Both the position numbers and the translations under genes were made by a program. Of a stretch of 64,000 nt of DNA, positions 34,210 to 42,039 are shown in pieces (position 1 is the stretch's first letter; every line of letters starts with the position of its first letter). The notes beneath the pieces are model-generated. The model searched no databases. It saw only the letters and a list, made by a program, of their open reading frames with translations, and had not been told where the DNA came from. Origin of the DNA: JAXMAR01 sp046350295 (GTDB lineage Bacteria; Planctomycetota; Planctomycetia; Gemmatales; Gemmataceae); assembly GCA_046350295.1 (NCBI GenBank), contig JAXMAR010000005.1:196598-260597 (forward strand), read 5' to 3'.

Positions 34210-35280
34210 ATGGCTCAACGCTGGTACTACGTTCGCGAGGGGAAGGAGATCGGTCCTGTCACCTCGGGCGACCTGCGTCGCATCGCGGCGGCGGGAGCGC
34301 TTGCGCCCGAGGATCCCGTGCGGCGCGAGGATCGCACCAAATGGATCCCGGCCCGCGAGATCAAGGGGCTTTTCGACGAACGGATCATGGCCAAGCGCGC
34401 GCGGGCGGCGGCGAAGGCGCGTCGCGCCGAGCGCGCGCCCAAACGACCCGCTGCCCTCGCGACCCCCGCGCCGCCGTCATGGTACCTCGCACGCGGCGGG
34501 CAGAGCTACGGGCCCTATCCCGACGACACGCTGCGGCAAATGGCACAGAGCGGCCAGGTGCTGCCCGACGATCAACTCTGCCAGGCTGGAGGGACCACCT
34601 GGATCCCGGCGCCATCCGTCTTTCCCCACCTTCAGCCGGCCCCCAGCCTGGCCTCGACGCCACTTCCGGCGGGAAAGCCCAAGCTCCTGGCCGTGCCCGT
34701 CGTCGCCTCGGCCCCATCCGAAGCGGCGCCGCTTTTCGAGGAACAGGTCGCGCCACGCGGTGAGAATGTCCTCTTCCGCACCGGTCTGCACTGGAAGACG
34801 CTGGTTTGGCCGTGGCTCATGCTGGTTCAATTCCTGGCCGGCATCGGCATCGCGGTCTGGATCATCACCCGGAACATGCACGAACTGACGGATCGGCCGG
34901 ATTTCAAGATCGTCACGGAGAATATCGACAAGGTGCTCGACCTGGAGAAGATCCGGGATTGGCTCTGGATCGGCTTCTTCGTGGCCCTCGGCCTCCACGC
35001 CTTGTGGGGCGCGCTGGCCCTTCTTCGCTTCCTGGTGTGTCATGTGACTGTCACCGGGCGAGGCGTCGTCGGCAAGCGCGGGCTCCTTTTCCCGACCCGG
35101 CGCTTGCGCTTCGAGGAGATTCAGTTGGCACAGGTCGAGCAGTCGTTCTGGGGCCGGCTGCTCGGCTTCGGCGCCGTCACTTTCGCGGGAGAGAGAGTGA
35201 GCGCCGACTTCGTCACTATCCGCCGCCCGTTTGAACTGAAGGCGGCGGTGGATCGACAGCGATCACTGCGGCCGGCTTGA
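34210..35280 (+). CDS. GYF_2 domain membrane protein with C-terminal PH-like domain
   Basis: A 356-residue protein with two N-terminal GYF_2 (DUF4339) modules, residues about 4-55 (W-Y-Y-V-R-E-G-K-E-I-G-P-V) and 93-140 (W-Y-L-A-R-G-G-Q-S-Y-G-P-Y). A proline-rich linker, two transmembrane segments (about 200-222 and 255-280), and a C-terminal domain of the bacterial PH type (F-L-V-C-H-V-T-V-T-G-R-G-V-V-G-K-R-G) follow. GYF-type modules usually bind proline-rich peptides. The protein may be a membrane-bound adaptor, but no partner is identified. Confidence 0.75.
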   Translation: MAQRWYYVREGKEIGPVTSGDLRRIAAAGALAPEDPVRREDRTKWIPAREIKGLFDERIMAKRARAAAKARRAERAPKRPAALATPAPPSWYLARGGQSYGPYPDDTLRQMAQSGQVLPDDQLCQAGGTTWIPAPSVFPHLQPAPSLASTPLPAGKPKLLAVPVVASAPSEAAPLFEEQVAPRGENVLFRTGLHWKTLVWPWLMLVQFLAGIGIAVWIITRNMHELTDRPDFKIVTENIDKVLDLEKIRDWLWIGFFVALGLHALWGALALLRFLVCHVTVTGRGVVGKRGLLFPTRRLRFEEIQLAQVEQSFWGRLLGFGAVTFAGERVSADFVTIRRPFELKAAVDRQRSLRPA

Positions 35281-35558
35281 TAGAAGCCGGGCGAGTTCAT
35301 TCTGGGCGCGGTTCCTCTCGGCTTGCGCCGGCCCGCCGGTGCTCCCACGTCGCAGTTCTTCAGCAATCCTCTCCAGCGTTTCCAGACCGGGCTAACCGGC
35401 TTGACAGCGGTTGGGCGGCGTGTTGGGATGGCAGTGGTAGCCGCGGCGCCCTTGCTCGGGCGCGCGGAACTCTCTAGCGGCGCCGCGTTGATCAAGACAG
35501 CCGGGGGTCGAAGGGGATGGCTTCATTTCATCTGACCGGTGAGGCGTTGTGACAACGC

Positions 35559-36110
35559 ATGGAGCGAGCGGTGCAAAAAGTCCAGGAGCGATTGGAGCGA
35601 ACGGCGGCGGTTCTGGAAGAGGCGGGGATTCCATACGCGATCATCGGCGGGCACGCGGTTCGCGCCTGGGTGGCGCAGATGGACGAAGCCGCGGTTCGCA
35701 CCACGCGCGCCGTGGACATCCTCCTGCGCAGATCGGACTGGCCGGCGGCGGTGGCCGCGATGGAAAGGGCGGGGTTTGTTTTTCGGCATGCCAAAGGAAT
35801 CGACATGTTCCTGGACGGCCCCGGCGCCAAAGCACGTGACGCGGTGCATGTTCTGTTTGCAGGCGAAAAGGTGAGGCCCGACGACCTGGCGCCGACGCCG
35901 GACGTATCGGAGGCCGAGGACTTGCAGCAGCATCGCATCCTGCGCTTGGATGCGCTGGTACGGATGAAGCTGACCGGGTTTCGAGACAAGGACCGGATGC
36001 ACTTGCGCGACATGATCGACGTGGAGCTGGTGGATGAGTCCTGGTACGGGCGCCTACCACCCGCTCTGGCAGGGCGGCTCAAGGAACTCATCGATAACCC
36101 GAACGGTTAG
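35559..36110 (+). CDS. Nucleotidyltransferase-fold protein
   Basis: A 183-residue cytosolic protein with the minimal nucleotidyltransferase core: Y-A-I-I-G-G-H-A-V-R-A-W, T-R-A-V-D-I-L-L and a later V-H-V-L-F strand. The second Asp of the usual D-x-D pair is Ile (D-I-L), so catalysis is doubtful. It is related to the AbiEii and DUF6036-like group found near toxin-antitoxin loci. The next gene follows after 26 bases in the same direction. No toxin partner is recognised. Confidence 0.65.
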   Translation: MERAVQKVQERLERTAAVLEEAGIPYAIIGGHAVRAWVAQMDEAAVRTTRAVDILLRRSDWPAAVAAMERAGFVFRHAKGIDMFLDGPGAKARDAVHVLFAGEKVRPDDLAPTPDVSEAEDLQQHRILRLDALVRMKLTGFRDKDRMHLRDMIDVELVDESWYGRLPPALAGRLKELIDNPNG

Positions 36111-36136
36111 GCGGTAAAGAAAAGGGCGTCGATCCC

Positions 36137-36526
36137 ATGTTGTGCGCGGTGTTGATCCCGAAACTACAGGAGCGGTTTGCCGGCCGCGGATTGCGCATTG
36201 ACTCCGCGCCGTCGCCGTGTGCGGTGTTCCCCGCCGTGCATCCTGAATTCGGCGATATCCAGATTTACGACGAAGGCGACGAGTTGACCGTGGTGGCAGG
36301 CCATTTCACGCACGGCCATTTCTCGAATTACGACGATGAGCTGTCTGTAGAGCAGAAGGCCGAAAAAATCACCGATGGCGTTGTGCATTTCCTGGAAGAA
36401 GTGTTCGCCGACGAGGTCGCATTCTGGGGTGCACACGAATCGGCGGGCGGATGGCACAAGAGAGGGGAGCGGTCCGATTGGCAGAAGGCCGCGAGAGAAT
36501 TCGTCTGGTCCGGTCCGCTACCGTGA
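36137..36526 (+). CDS. Hypothetical cytosolic protein
   Basis: A 129-residue acidic protein with no signal or membrane segment. It begins with a helix, then strands V-F-P-A-V-H-P and I-Q-I-Y-D-E-G-D-E-L-T-V-V, and has a His-rich turn (G-H-F-T-H-G-H-F). No family is recognised by eye. It follows the nucleotidyltransferase gene closely and is probably co-transcribed. A bidirectional terminator separates it from the convergent hydrolase gene. Confidence 0.6.
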   Translation: MLCAVLIPKLQERFAGRGLRIDSAPSPCAVFPAVHPEFGDIQIYDEGDELTVVAGHFTHGHFSNYDDELSVEQKAEKITDGVVHFLEEVFADEVAFWGAHESAGGWHKRGERSDWQKAAREFVWSGPLP

Positions 36527-36543
36527 GGCCGGCGAACCAGAAG

Positions 36544-36581
36544 CTGACGGGGCCGCCAGCCCGGCTTGGTGGCCCCGTCAG
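36544..36581. terminator. Bidirectional terminator hairpin
   Basis: A perfect 11-base stem CTGACGGGGCC/GGCCCCGTCAG encloses a further partly paired segment. It lies between the convergent genes ending at 36526 and 36590. Confidence 0.75.
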
Positions 36582-36589
36582 GTTGAAAA

Positions 36590-37411
36590 CTACTTTGCGA
36601 TGTCTTTCAGCAATCCCTTCCAGCGCTCCCAGGCCGTGTTGCGGCCGTCGCGGTTGGCCGCGCTGGCGCCCGCTTCCTCACCGGCGCGCATGAAGCCGTG
36701 CCCGGCTCCTTCGTAGATCACCGGTTCGTAGCGCTTGCCCGCGGCTTTCATCGCGTTCTTGCTGGTGTCGATGGTGGCGTTGATGCGCTCGTCGTTGCCG
36801 CCGTAGAAGCCGAAGACCGGGCAGTTCACTTTCTCCGCCTCGGCCTTGGTCATCACGCCGGGGCCGTAGAAGACGAAGGCGGCGCTCAGGTCGGGACGAT
36901 TGGTGGCGAAGCGGAAGCTCTGGCCGCCGCCCCAGCAGAAGCCGCAGCAGGCGATCTTGCCGGTCGCCGCGGGAATCTTCTTGGCGTAGTCGGCGACGGC
37001 GTTCAGGTCGCCGGTCACCTGCTTCGGATCGAGCTTGTAGAGGGCCTTGGTGGCGTCTCCCACCGATTTGAACGCGTCCGTGTTCCCTCCCTTGGGACCC
37101 AGGCCGGAGAGCAGATCGGGGGCGACGGCGATGTAGCCGGCTTCGGCGACCTGATCGGCGAGGCCGCGGACCCAATCGGTCAGGCCCTTGTTCTCGTGGA
37201 TCACGATCATCGCCAAAACCTTCCCCTTCACCTCGGGATAGACGACGAAACAGGTCACCTCGCGCTCGCCGTGCTTCACCTTCACCCACTCATGGTGCCG
37301 GGGCGATTTCTCCAGGCGTTCCTTGGGATCCTGCGCCGACGCGGGCGCGACGACCAGGGCGGGCGCGGCGAGCAGGCCGATCAGCACGAGCGTCCAACAC
37401 GATGTTCGCAT
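36590..37411 (-). CDS. Exported dienelactone hydrolase family protein
   Basis: A 273-residue alpha/beta hydrolase with a signal peptide (about 1-27). The nucleophile elbow reads G-F-C-W-G-G with Cys, as in dienelactone hydrolases. The catalytic His is in G-A-G-H-G-F-M-R, and the early strand I-V-I-H-E-N-K-G-L fits the family. An exported location is common for planctomycete members; the natural substrate is unknown. The ATG at 37411 gives the signal peptide; longer open frame upstream overlaps a repeat element. Confidence 0.85.
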   Translation of the reverse strand: MRTSCWTLVLIGLLAAPALVVAPASAQDPKERLEKSPRHHEWVKVKHGEREVTCFVVYPEVKGKVLAMIVIHENKGLTDWVRGLADQVAEAGYIAVAPDLLSGLGPKGGNTDAFKSVGDATKALYKLDPKQVTGDLNAVADYAKKIPAATGKIACCGFCWGGGQSFRFATNRPDLSAAFVFYGPGVMTKAEAEKVNCPVFGFYGGNDERINATIDTSKNAMKAAGKRYEPVIYEGAGHGFMRAGEEAGASAANRDGRNTAWERWKGLLKDIAK

Positions 37412-37507
37412 GGGCCACCTCCGGTTGAGAAGTTCACGATGCCATGGGCATGCTCGCAGGATAGATAGTCGTAAGAGGATTCGCAAGCGATTTGGCGCCA
37501 TCAATCT

Positions 37508-37593
37508 GTGTGGCACGCCCTGAGGCTTTGCGAAGGGCGTGGGGTCATTGCGAGGGGCGCACGCCCTTCGCAACGCCTCAGGGCGTGCCACAC
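37508..37593. repeat. 86-bp inverted-repeat element, copy 1
   Basis: Outer arms GTGTGGCACGCCCTGAGGC (37508-37526 with 37575-37593) are perfect, and inner arms GCGAAGGGCGTG (37530-37541 with 37560-37571) continue the stem. It ends two bases before a GGGAGG ribosome site of the gene at 37606, so it occupies the promoter or leader region. A second copy lies at 57924-58009. Confidence 0.85.
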
Positions 37594-37605
37594 CGGGAGG
37601 AAGAC

Positions 37606-38499
37606 ATGAAGACGACCCGTCGTGCTTTCTTGGCGGCAGCGGGAGCAGTCGGCCTGGCGGCGTCGACGGCGGGGGCGATCGAGCCGATCCGCCGCGTCGG
37701 CCGGCCGCACATGCGTCTGAGCCTGGCGGCCTACAGCTTCCGGCAGGCGCTCGATCTGCGGCGCAAGCCGCGGCCGGCGATGACGCTGGACGACTTCATC
37801 GACTGGTGCGCCGAGCAACCGCTCGATGCGGTGGAGCTGACCGCGTACTACTTCGCCGAGACGACGCCGCGCTATCTCGCCGGCCTCAAGGGGCACGCGA
37901 CCCGGTTGGGGCTCGACGTGAGCGGCACGGCGGTCGGCAACAACTTCTGCGTCCGCGACGGCACGCGGCTCAAGCGCGAGATCGAGAGCGTCAAGCGCTG
38001 GATCGAGCACACCTCGCGCCTCGGCGGCAAGACGATGCGCATCTTCGCCGGCAATGTCGAAAAGGGAGACACCGAGGAGCGGGCCCGCGGCCGTTGCATC
38101 GAGGCGTTTGAAGAGGTGTGCGCGCACGCCGGGGAATACGGCGTCTATCTCGCGCTGGAAAACCACGGCGGCATCACGGGGACATCCGACCAAATGCTGG
38201 CGCTGGTTCGTCCCGTCAAAAGCCCGTGGTTCGGCGTCAACCTTGACACCGGCAATTTCCAGACGAAGGACCCGTATGCCGATCTCGCCCGCATCGCTCC
38301 CTACGCGGTGACCGTGCAACTCAAGACCGAGATTCAGCGGCAGGGAGCGAAGAAGGAAGAGGCGGACCTCAAGCGGCTCATCACGATCCTGCGCGACGCC
38401 GGCTATCGCGGCTACGTCGCCCTGGAATACGAGGCGGCGGAGGAGGCGCGGAAAGCTGTGCCGCGTTATCTGAAAATACTGCGTGGCTTGATGGAGTGA
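37606..38499 (+). CDS. Tat-exported sugar phosphate isomerase/epimerase-like protein
   Basis: A 297-residue protein with a Tat signal (T-R-R-A-F-L-A-A-A-G). The rest is an AP-endonuclease-2-type TIM barrel: L-D-A-V-E-L-T-A-Y-Y-F at the first strand, M-R-I-F-A-G-N, L-A-L-E-N-H-G-G with metal-ligand Glu, F-G-V-N-L-D-T-G-N-F and the late V-A-L-E-Y-E. Such proteins isomerise or epimerise keto sugars, often alongside Gfo/Idh/MocA enzymes. The leader contains a long palindrome that could affect transcript stability or translation. The ATG follows GGGAGG by five bases. Confidence 0.85.
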   Translation: MKTTRRAFLAAAGAVGLAASTAGAIEPIRRVGRPHMRLSLAAYSFRQALDLRRKPRPAMTLDDFIDWCAEQPLDAVELTAYYFAETTPRYLAGLKGHATRLGLDVSGTAVGNNFCVRDGTRLKREIESVKRWIEHTSRLGGKTMRIFAGNVEKGDTEERARGRCIEAFEEVCAHAGEYGVYLALENHGGITGTSDQMLALVRPVKSPWFGVNLDTGNFQTKDPYADLARIAPYAVTVQLKTEIQRQGAKKEEADLKRLITILRDAGYRGYVALEYEAAEEARKAVPRYLKILRGLME

Positions 38500-38616
38500 C
38501 GCGGCATTTGCATTTGAGTTATCGAGGGAAAAGCCTTAAACTTGGCCGATTGGATATGGCCGACGACTGCTGACGGCGCGGCGCCCGCGTTCGCTGTTTT
38601 CGGAAAGTGGAGGCTC

Positions 38617-39363
38617 ATGACGCAGACGAAATTCAAGCACATCGATTGCCGGCGCGAGCATGGCGCCCTCCTCGTCACGATTCTCGACACGCACCTTAGC
38701 GGCGACGAACTGGCGGAGGCGCTACGCAAGGAGTTGCTGGGGGCGGCCGAGGACCAACCGGCCTCCAAGTGGATCATCGACTTCCGCCGCGTCCAGTTCT
38801 TCACCAGCGCCGGCATCCGCCCGCTCCTGACGCTGCACCGCCGCCTGCAAAGCTCGGGCGCCCGGCTCGTCCTGTGCAACCTGCGCGAGGAGATCGCCGA
38901 GGTCTTCCATGCGACCCGGCTTCTGGCCACGCCCGGCTCTCCTCCCGGCCCGTTCGAAGCGGCGCCGGATCTGGAGCAGGCGCTGTGCCGGCTGCGCCAT
39001 CACGTGACCCGGCTGCAAGACGGCCTGCTCGTCGTCGGCATCGGCGTCAAGGAAATGCGCGGCGAGGAATTGGCGGACGATCTGGGCAAGGAGCTGATCC
39101 AGAGCTGGCAGGCAAGCGGCAGTCCCCATGTCGTCATCGAGATGACCGGCGTCGAGATCGTCACCACGCCGTGCATGCGCAGCCTCCTGCAGCTGCGGCA
39201 TCAGGTGAAGGAAAAAGGAGGTCTGGTGGCGCTGTGCGACCTGACCCCGCAGGTAGCCGACACCTTTGCCGTGACGCGCCTCATTGCTTCGAATCCGGAG
39301 ACCCCGTCCCTGTTCCTTTCTTTCCCCGATGTAACGGCGGCCGTGGCGGGCCTGGCGAAATAG
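38617..39363 (+). CDS. Tandem STAS-domain protein (anti-sigma factor antagonist type)
   Basis: A 248-residue cytosolic protein made of two STAS domains, about residues 5-120 and 130-248. The first has F-F-T-S-A-G-I-R-P-L, with the Ser that is phosphorylated in SpoIIAA/RsbV. The second has I-V-T-T-P-C-M-R-S-L, in which the Ser is Thr and the Gly is Cys, so its switch may be altered. Such proteins normally bind anti-sigma kinases. No kinase or phosphatase gene is adjacent. The ATG at 38617 leaves out an upstream extension of 25 residues with no similarity. Confidence 0.78.
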   Translation: MTQTKFKHIDCRREHGALLVTILDTHLSGDELAEALRKELLGAAEDQPASKWIIDFRRVQFFTSAGIRPLLTLHRRLQSSGARLVLCNLREEIAEVFHATRLLATPGSPPGPFEAAPDLEQALCRLRHHVTRLQDGLLVVGIGVKEMRGEELADDLGKELIQSWQASGSPHVVIEMTGVEIVTTPCMRSLLQLRHQVKEKGGLVALCDLTPQVADTFAVTRLIASNPETPSLFLSFPDVTAAVAGLAK

Positions 39364-39585
39364 AACTGATAGCGCCCTGGCCGGACTTCGGAGGCGCCGG
39401 GGAGCCGCGCGAAACCGCCCACCCTGGCGGTCCCGGCAAGGCGACTCGCGGCGCGGGAGCACGGTCGGCGCGCGCTGTGATTGGTTTGGCGAGCGTCTCT
39501 GGCTTGGTATAATAACGATCCCTGCGAGGGGCGCGCCGGGGCGTGAACCGGGCGTCTTCCAGGATCTTGCCCAGGGTGTCAGCGC

Positions 39586-41166
39586 ATGGATTTGCAGCAC
39601 GAATGCGGCATCGCGGCCATCTACCACTTCGATAGCCCGACGCCGTCCAGGCTCGCGCCGCCGGCCGGACCGGAGCAGGTCTCCCGCCTCATGCCGCGCA
39701 TGCTGCTCGACCTGCAGAACCGCGGCCAGCTCGCCGCCGGCTTTACCACCTACAATCCAAAACGCGAGAAGCTGCTCGATACCTACAAGAACATCGGCAC
39801 CGTCATCGAGGCCTTTCGCCTCAACCACCAGGCCAAGTCCGAAAGCATCATGAAGGAATACGGTGGGCGGGCGGCCATCGGCCACGTCCGCTACGCCACC
39901 TGCGGCCAGAGCGACCGCAGCTACGCCCAGCCGTTCCAGCGCTACCACGGCTGCAAGTGGAAGTGGTTCAGCTTCGCCTTCAACGGCCAGCTCACCAACT
40001 TCGCCGAGCTGCGCGACGAGCTGCTCAACAATTCGGACTATCATCTGTCGCGCAACCTCGACACGGAAGTCATCATGCACTGCCTGAGCTACGAGCTGCG
40101 CAACGAAGCGCGGCCCGATCTGGTGCAAGTCTTCCGCAACCTCAGCAAGAAATTCGACGGCGCCTACAACCTCGTCTACTTGAACGCGATGGGCGACCTC
40201 GCCGTGTCGCGCGACCCCAAGGGCTTCCGTCCCCTCTGCTTTGCCCTGGAATGGCCGCTGTTCGCGGCGGCGAGCGAGAGCGTGGCGCTCACCAACCTCG
40301 GGTTCCGCGAGGTCAAGTCGCTGGCGCCGGGGGAGATGATCGTCATCCAGGACAACCGTTTCCGCATCGAGCGCTATGCCGCGGCGCAGCAGCCGTCCCA
40401 TTGTTTCTTCGAATGGATCTACTTCGCCAACGTCGCCAGCACGCTCGATGAGCGAAGCGTCTACCTGAGCCGGGCGGCCCTGGGCAAGGAGCTGGCGCTC
40501 CAGGAACACAAGTTGAACCGGGTCCCGCTCGACAACGACACGGTCGTCGTCCCCGTGCCCGATACCGGCAAGGCCGCCGCGGACGCGATGGCGTATGAGC
40601 TGGGCGTGCCCTCCGTCGAGGGCCTGATGCGCAACCGGTACGTCGGCCGCACCTTCATCGAGGGGCAGAACCGCGCCGACCGCGTGCGCGTCAAGTACAC
40701 CCCGCTCAAGGAAGTGCTCGAAGGCAAGCGCGTCCTCTTGATCGAGGATACGATCGTCCGCAGCACGACGCTCAAGTCGCTGCTGCACCATCTGCGCGAG
40801 CGCGGCGGCGCCCGCGAGGTCCACGTGCGCGTCGCCTGTCCGCCCATCGTGGCGCCCTGTTTCTACGGCATCGACATGTCCACGGTCAGCGAGTTGTTCG
40901 CCCCGCGCTTCATGAAAGGACCGGCCCCCACGGAAGAGGAACAGCAGGCGATGGCCCGCGCCCTCGGCGCCGACAGCCTCTTCTACCTGCCGCTCGAAGC
41001 CGTCGCCCGTTGCATCGGCCTGCCCGAAAGCCGCCTGTGCCGCGCCTGCCTCACCGGCCAGTACCCGACGGCCGTCGGCGAGCAGCTCTACCAGGTCGCC
41101 CTGCTCAACCGCAACGCCAACGGCGAGCAGCGGACCTATGAGCTGCCCGTGGCGAGCGGAGTATAA
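39586..41166 (+). CDS. purF: Amidophosphoribosyltransferase
   Basis: A 526-residue Ntn-type glutamine amidotransferase joined to a phosphoribosyltransferase domain. The nucleophile is Cys7 (H-E-C-G-I-A-A-I), so six residues must be removed first, as with other PurF propeptides. G-H-V-R-Y-A-T-C-G and F-N-G-Q-L-T-N are glutaminase motifs. The PRPP loop reads V-L-L-I-E-D-T-I-V-R-S-T-T. The enzyme commits PRPP to purine synthesis. The protein carries insertions relative to E. coli PurF, and PRTase motif V-P-V-P-D-T-G-K is well conserved. No other purine gene is nearby. Confidence 0.9.
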   Translation: MDLQHECGIAAIYHFDSPTPSRLAPPAGPEQVSRLMPRMLLDLQNRGQLAAGFTTYNPKREKLLDTYKNIGTVIEAFRLNHQAKSESIMKEYGGRAAIGHVRYATCGQSDRSYAQPFQRYHGCKWKWFSFAFNGQLTNFAELRDELLNNSDYHLSRNLDTEVIMHCLSYELRNEARPDLVQVFRNLSKKFDGAYNLVYLNAMGDLAVSRDPKGFRPLCFALEWPLFAAASESVALTNLGFREVKSLAPGEMIVIQDNRFRIERYAAAQQPSHCFFEWIYFANVASTLDERSVYLSRAALGKELALQEHKLNRVPLDNDTVVVPVPDTGKAAADAMAYELGVPSVEGLMRNRYVGRTFIEGQNRADRVRVKYTPLKEVLEGKRVLLIEDTIVRSTTLKSLLHHLRERGGAREVHVRVACPPIVAPCFYGIDMSTVSELFAPRFMKGPAPTEEEQQAMARALGADSLFYLPLEAVARCIGLPESRLCRACLTGQYPTAVGEQLYQVALLNRNANGEQRTYELPVASGV

Positions 41167-41176
41167 GGCCCCCTGA

Positions 41177-41241
41177 ACGTGGGGCATGCGGCCTGGCCTG
41201 CCGGGGGCGAAAGGCGGCAGGCCAGGCGGCCTGCCCCACGT
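41177..41241. repeat. 65-bp inverted repeat between convergent genes
   Basis: Arms of 26 bases (41177-41202 with 41216-41241) pair at 24 positions around a 13-base loop and begin ACGTGGGGCA. It starts 11 bases after purF and ends three bases before the stop of the convergent gene, so it can serve as a two-way terminator. Confidence 0.75.
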
Positions 41242-41243
41242 GG

Positions 41244-41924
41244 TCAGCCCTCGCAGGCGCGCGACAGCTCTTCATGCTCCCACATCCGGTAGCCGCCGAT
41301 GAACGCGTTGTAGTTGTCCCCGAGCCGCACCCCTTCGGGCAGTTCCTTCAGTTTCTTTGCGTTGCCGCCCCCCAGGACGACGTAATCCGCCACCAGCGCG
41401 TTCTTCAAGCGCTTGATCACGTCCGCCACGAAACAGCGCCAGCGTTTCTTCCCCAGGCGGTCGAGTCCGCGCTGACCGACATAATCCTCGAAGGTGCGCC
41501 GTTTCCGATACGGCAGATGCGCCAGCTCCAGCGGCGCCACCACGTGGTTGACGATGAGCGTCGATCCCAGCCCGGTTCCCAGTCCCAGGAACAGCATTCG
41601 TCCTCCCTCGTAGCTGCCGATCGCCTGCATCGCCGCGTCGTTGATCATCTTCACCGGCTTGCCGAAATGAGCCGACAGGTCGAAGCCGACCCAGCCCGCT
41701 CCCAGGTTGTGCGGCTCGGACAGCGGCTTGTTATGGAGGACGGGCGCCGGGAATCCCACCGATATGGCATCGTAGTCCCAGTCGCGCGTCGCCTCCTGCA
41801 CCTTTTCCGTCATGAGCGCCGGCGTCATCTGCGGGCCGGACGGAATCTTGATGGGCTCCGTGTGCCCCCGTGCGAGCACCTTCACGTTCGTGCCGCCGAC
41901 ATCGATGACCAGGATCTTTTTCAT
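41244..41924 (-). CDS. ppgK: Polyphosphate glucokinase (ROK family)
   Basis: A 226-residue ROK-type sugar kinase. The phosphate motif D-V-G-G-T-N-V-K starts the protein. It has L-G-L-G-T-G-L-G-S-T and the short N-D-A-A-M-Q-A-I-G-S segment with the catalytic Asp, as in bacterial polyphosphate glucokinases, which phosphorylate glucose with polyphosphate or ATP. It lacks the ROK zinc motif, in line with PpgK. The divergent neighbour is a class III FBPase gene, so the shared gap may control both. The ATG at 41924 fits the strand start. Confidence 0.85.
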   Translation of the reverse strand: MKKILVIDVGGTNVKVLARGHTEPIKIPSGPQMTPALMTEKVQEATRDWDYDAISVGFPAPVLHNKPLSEPHNLGAGWVGFDLSAHFGKPVKMINDAAMQAIGSYEGGRMLFLGLGTGLGSTLIVNHVVAPLELAHLPYRKRRTFEDYVGQRGLDRLGKKRWRCFVADVIKRLKNALVADYVVLGGGNAKKLKELPEGVRLGDNYNAFIGGYRMWEHEELSRACEG

Positions 41925-41943
41925 TGGACGAGCTTGGCTTCGT

Positions 41944-41966
41944 TTAGCCTTGGTTCGCAGAACCGG
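41944..41966 (-). repeat. Short dispersed palindromic repeat, copy 1
   Basis: On the minus strand CCGGTTCTGCGAACCAAGGC followed by TAA. The core GGTTC-TGC-GAACC is a palindrome. A near-identical copy lies at 52233-52255. This one sits in the divergent gap between ppgK and the FBPase gene. Confidence 0.7.
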
Positions 41967-42039
41967 GCTGGACGGTGTCCCACACGTTTGCTTCCCGCGC
42001 ATCAGGCGGGTATTGTAGAGGCGACACAGGGGAGAACCC

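Noticed and set aside
38722..41187. Minus-strand open frame of 821 codons opposite the STAS and purF genes
   Set aside because: It spans two well-identified plus-strand genes and has shadow-frame composition. Length alone is not evidence at this GC content.
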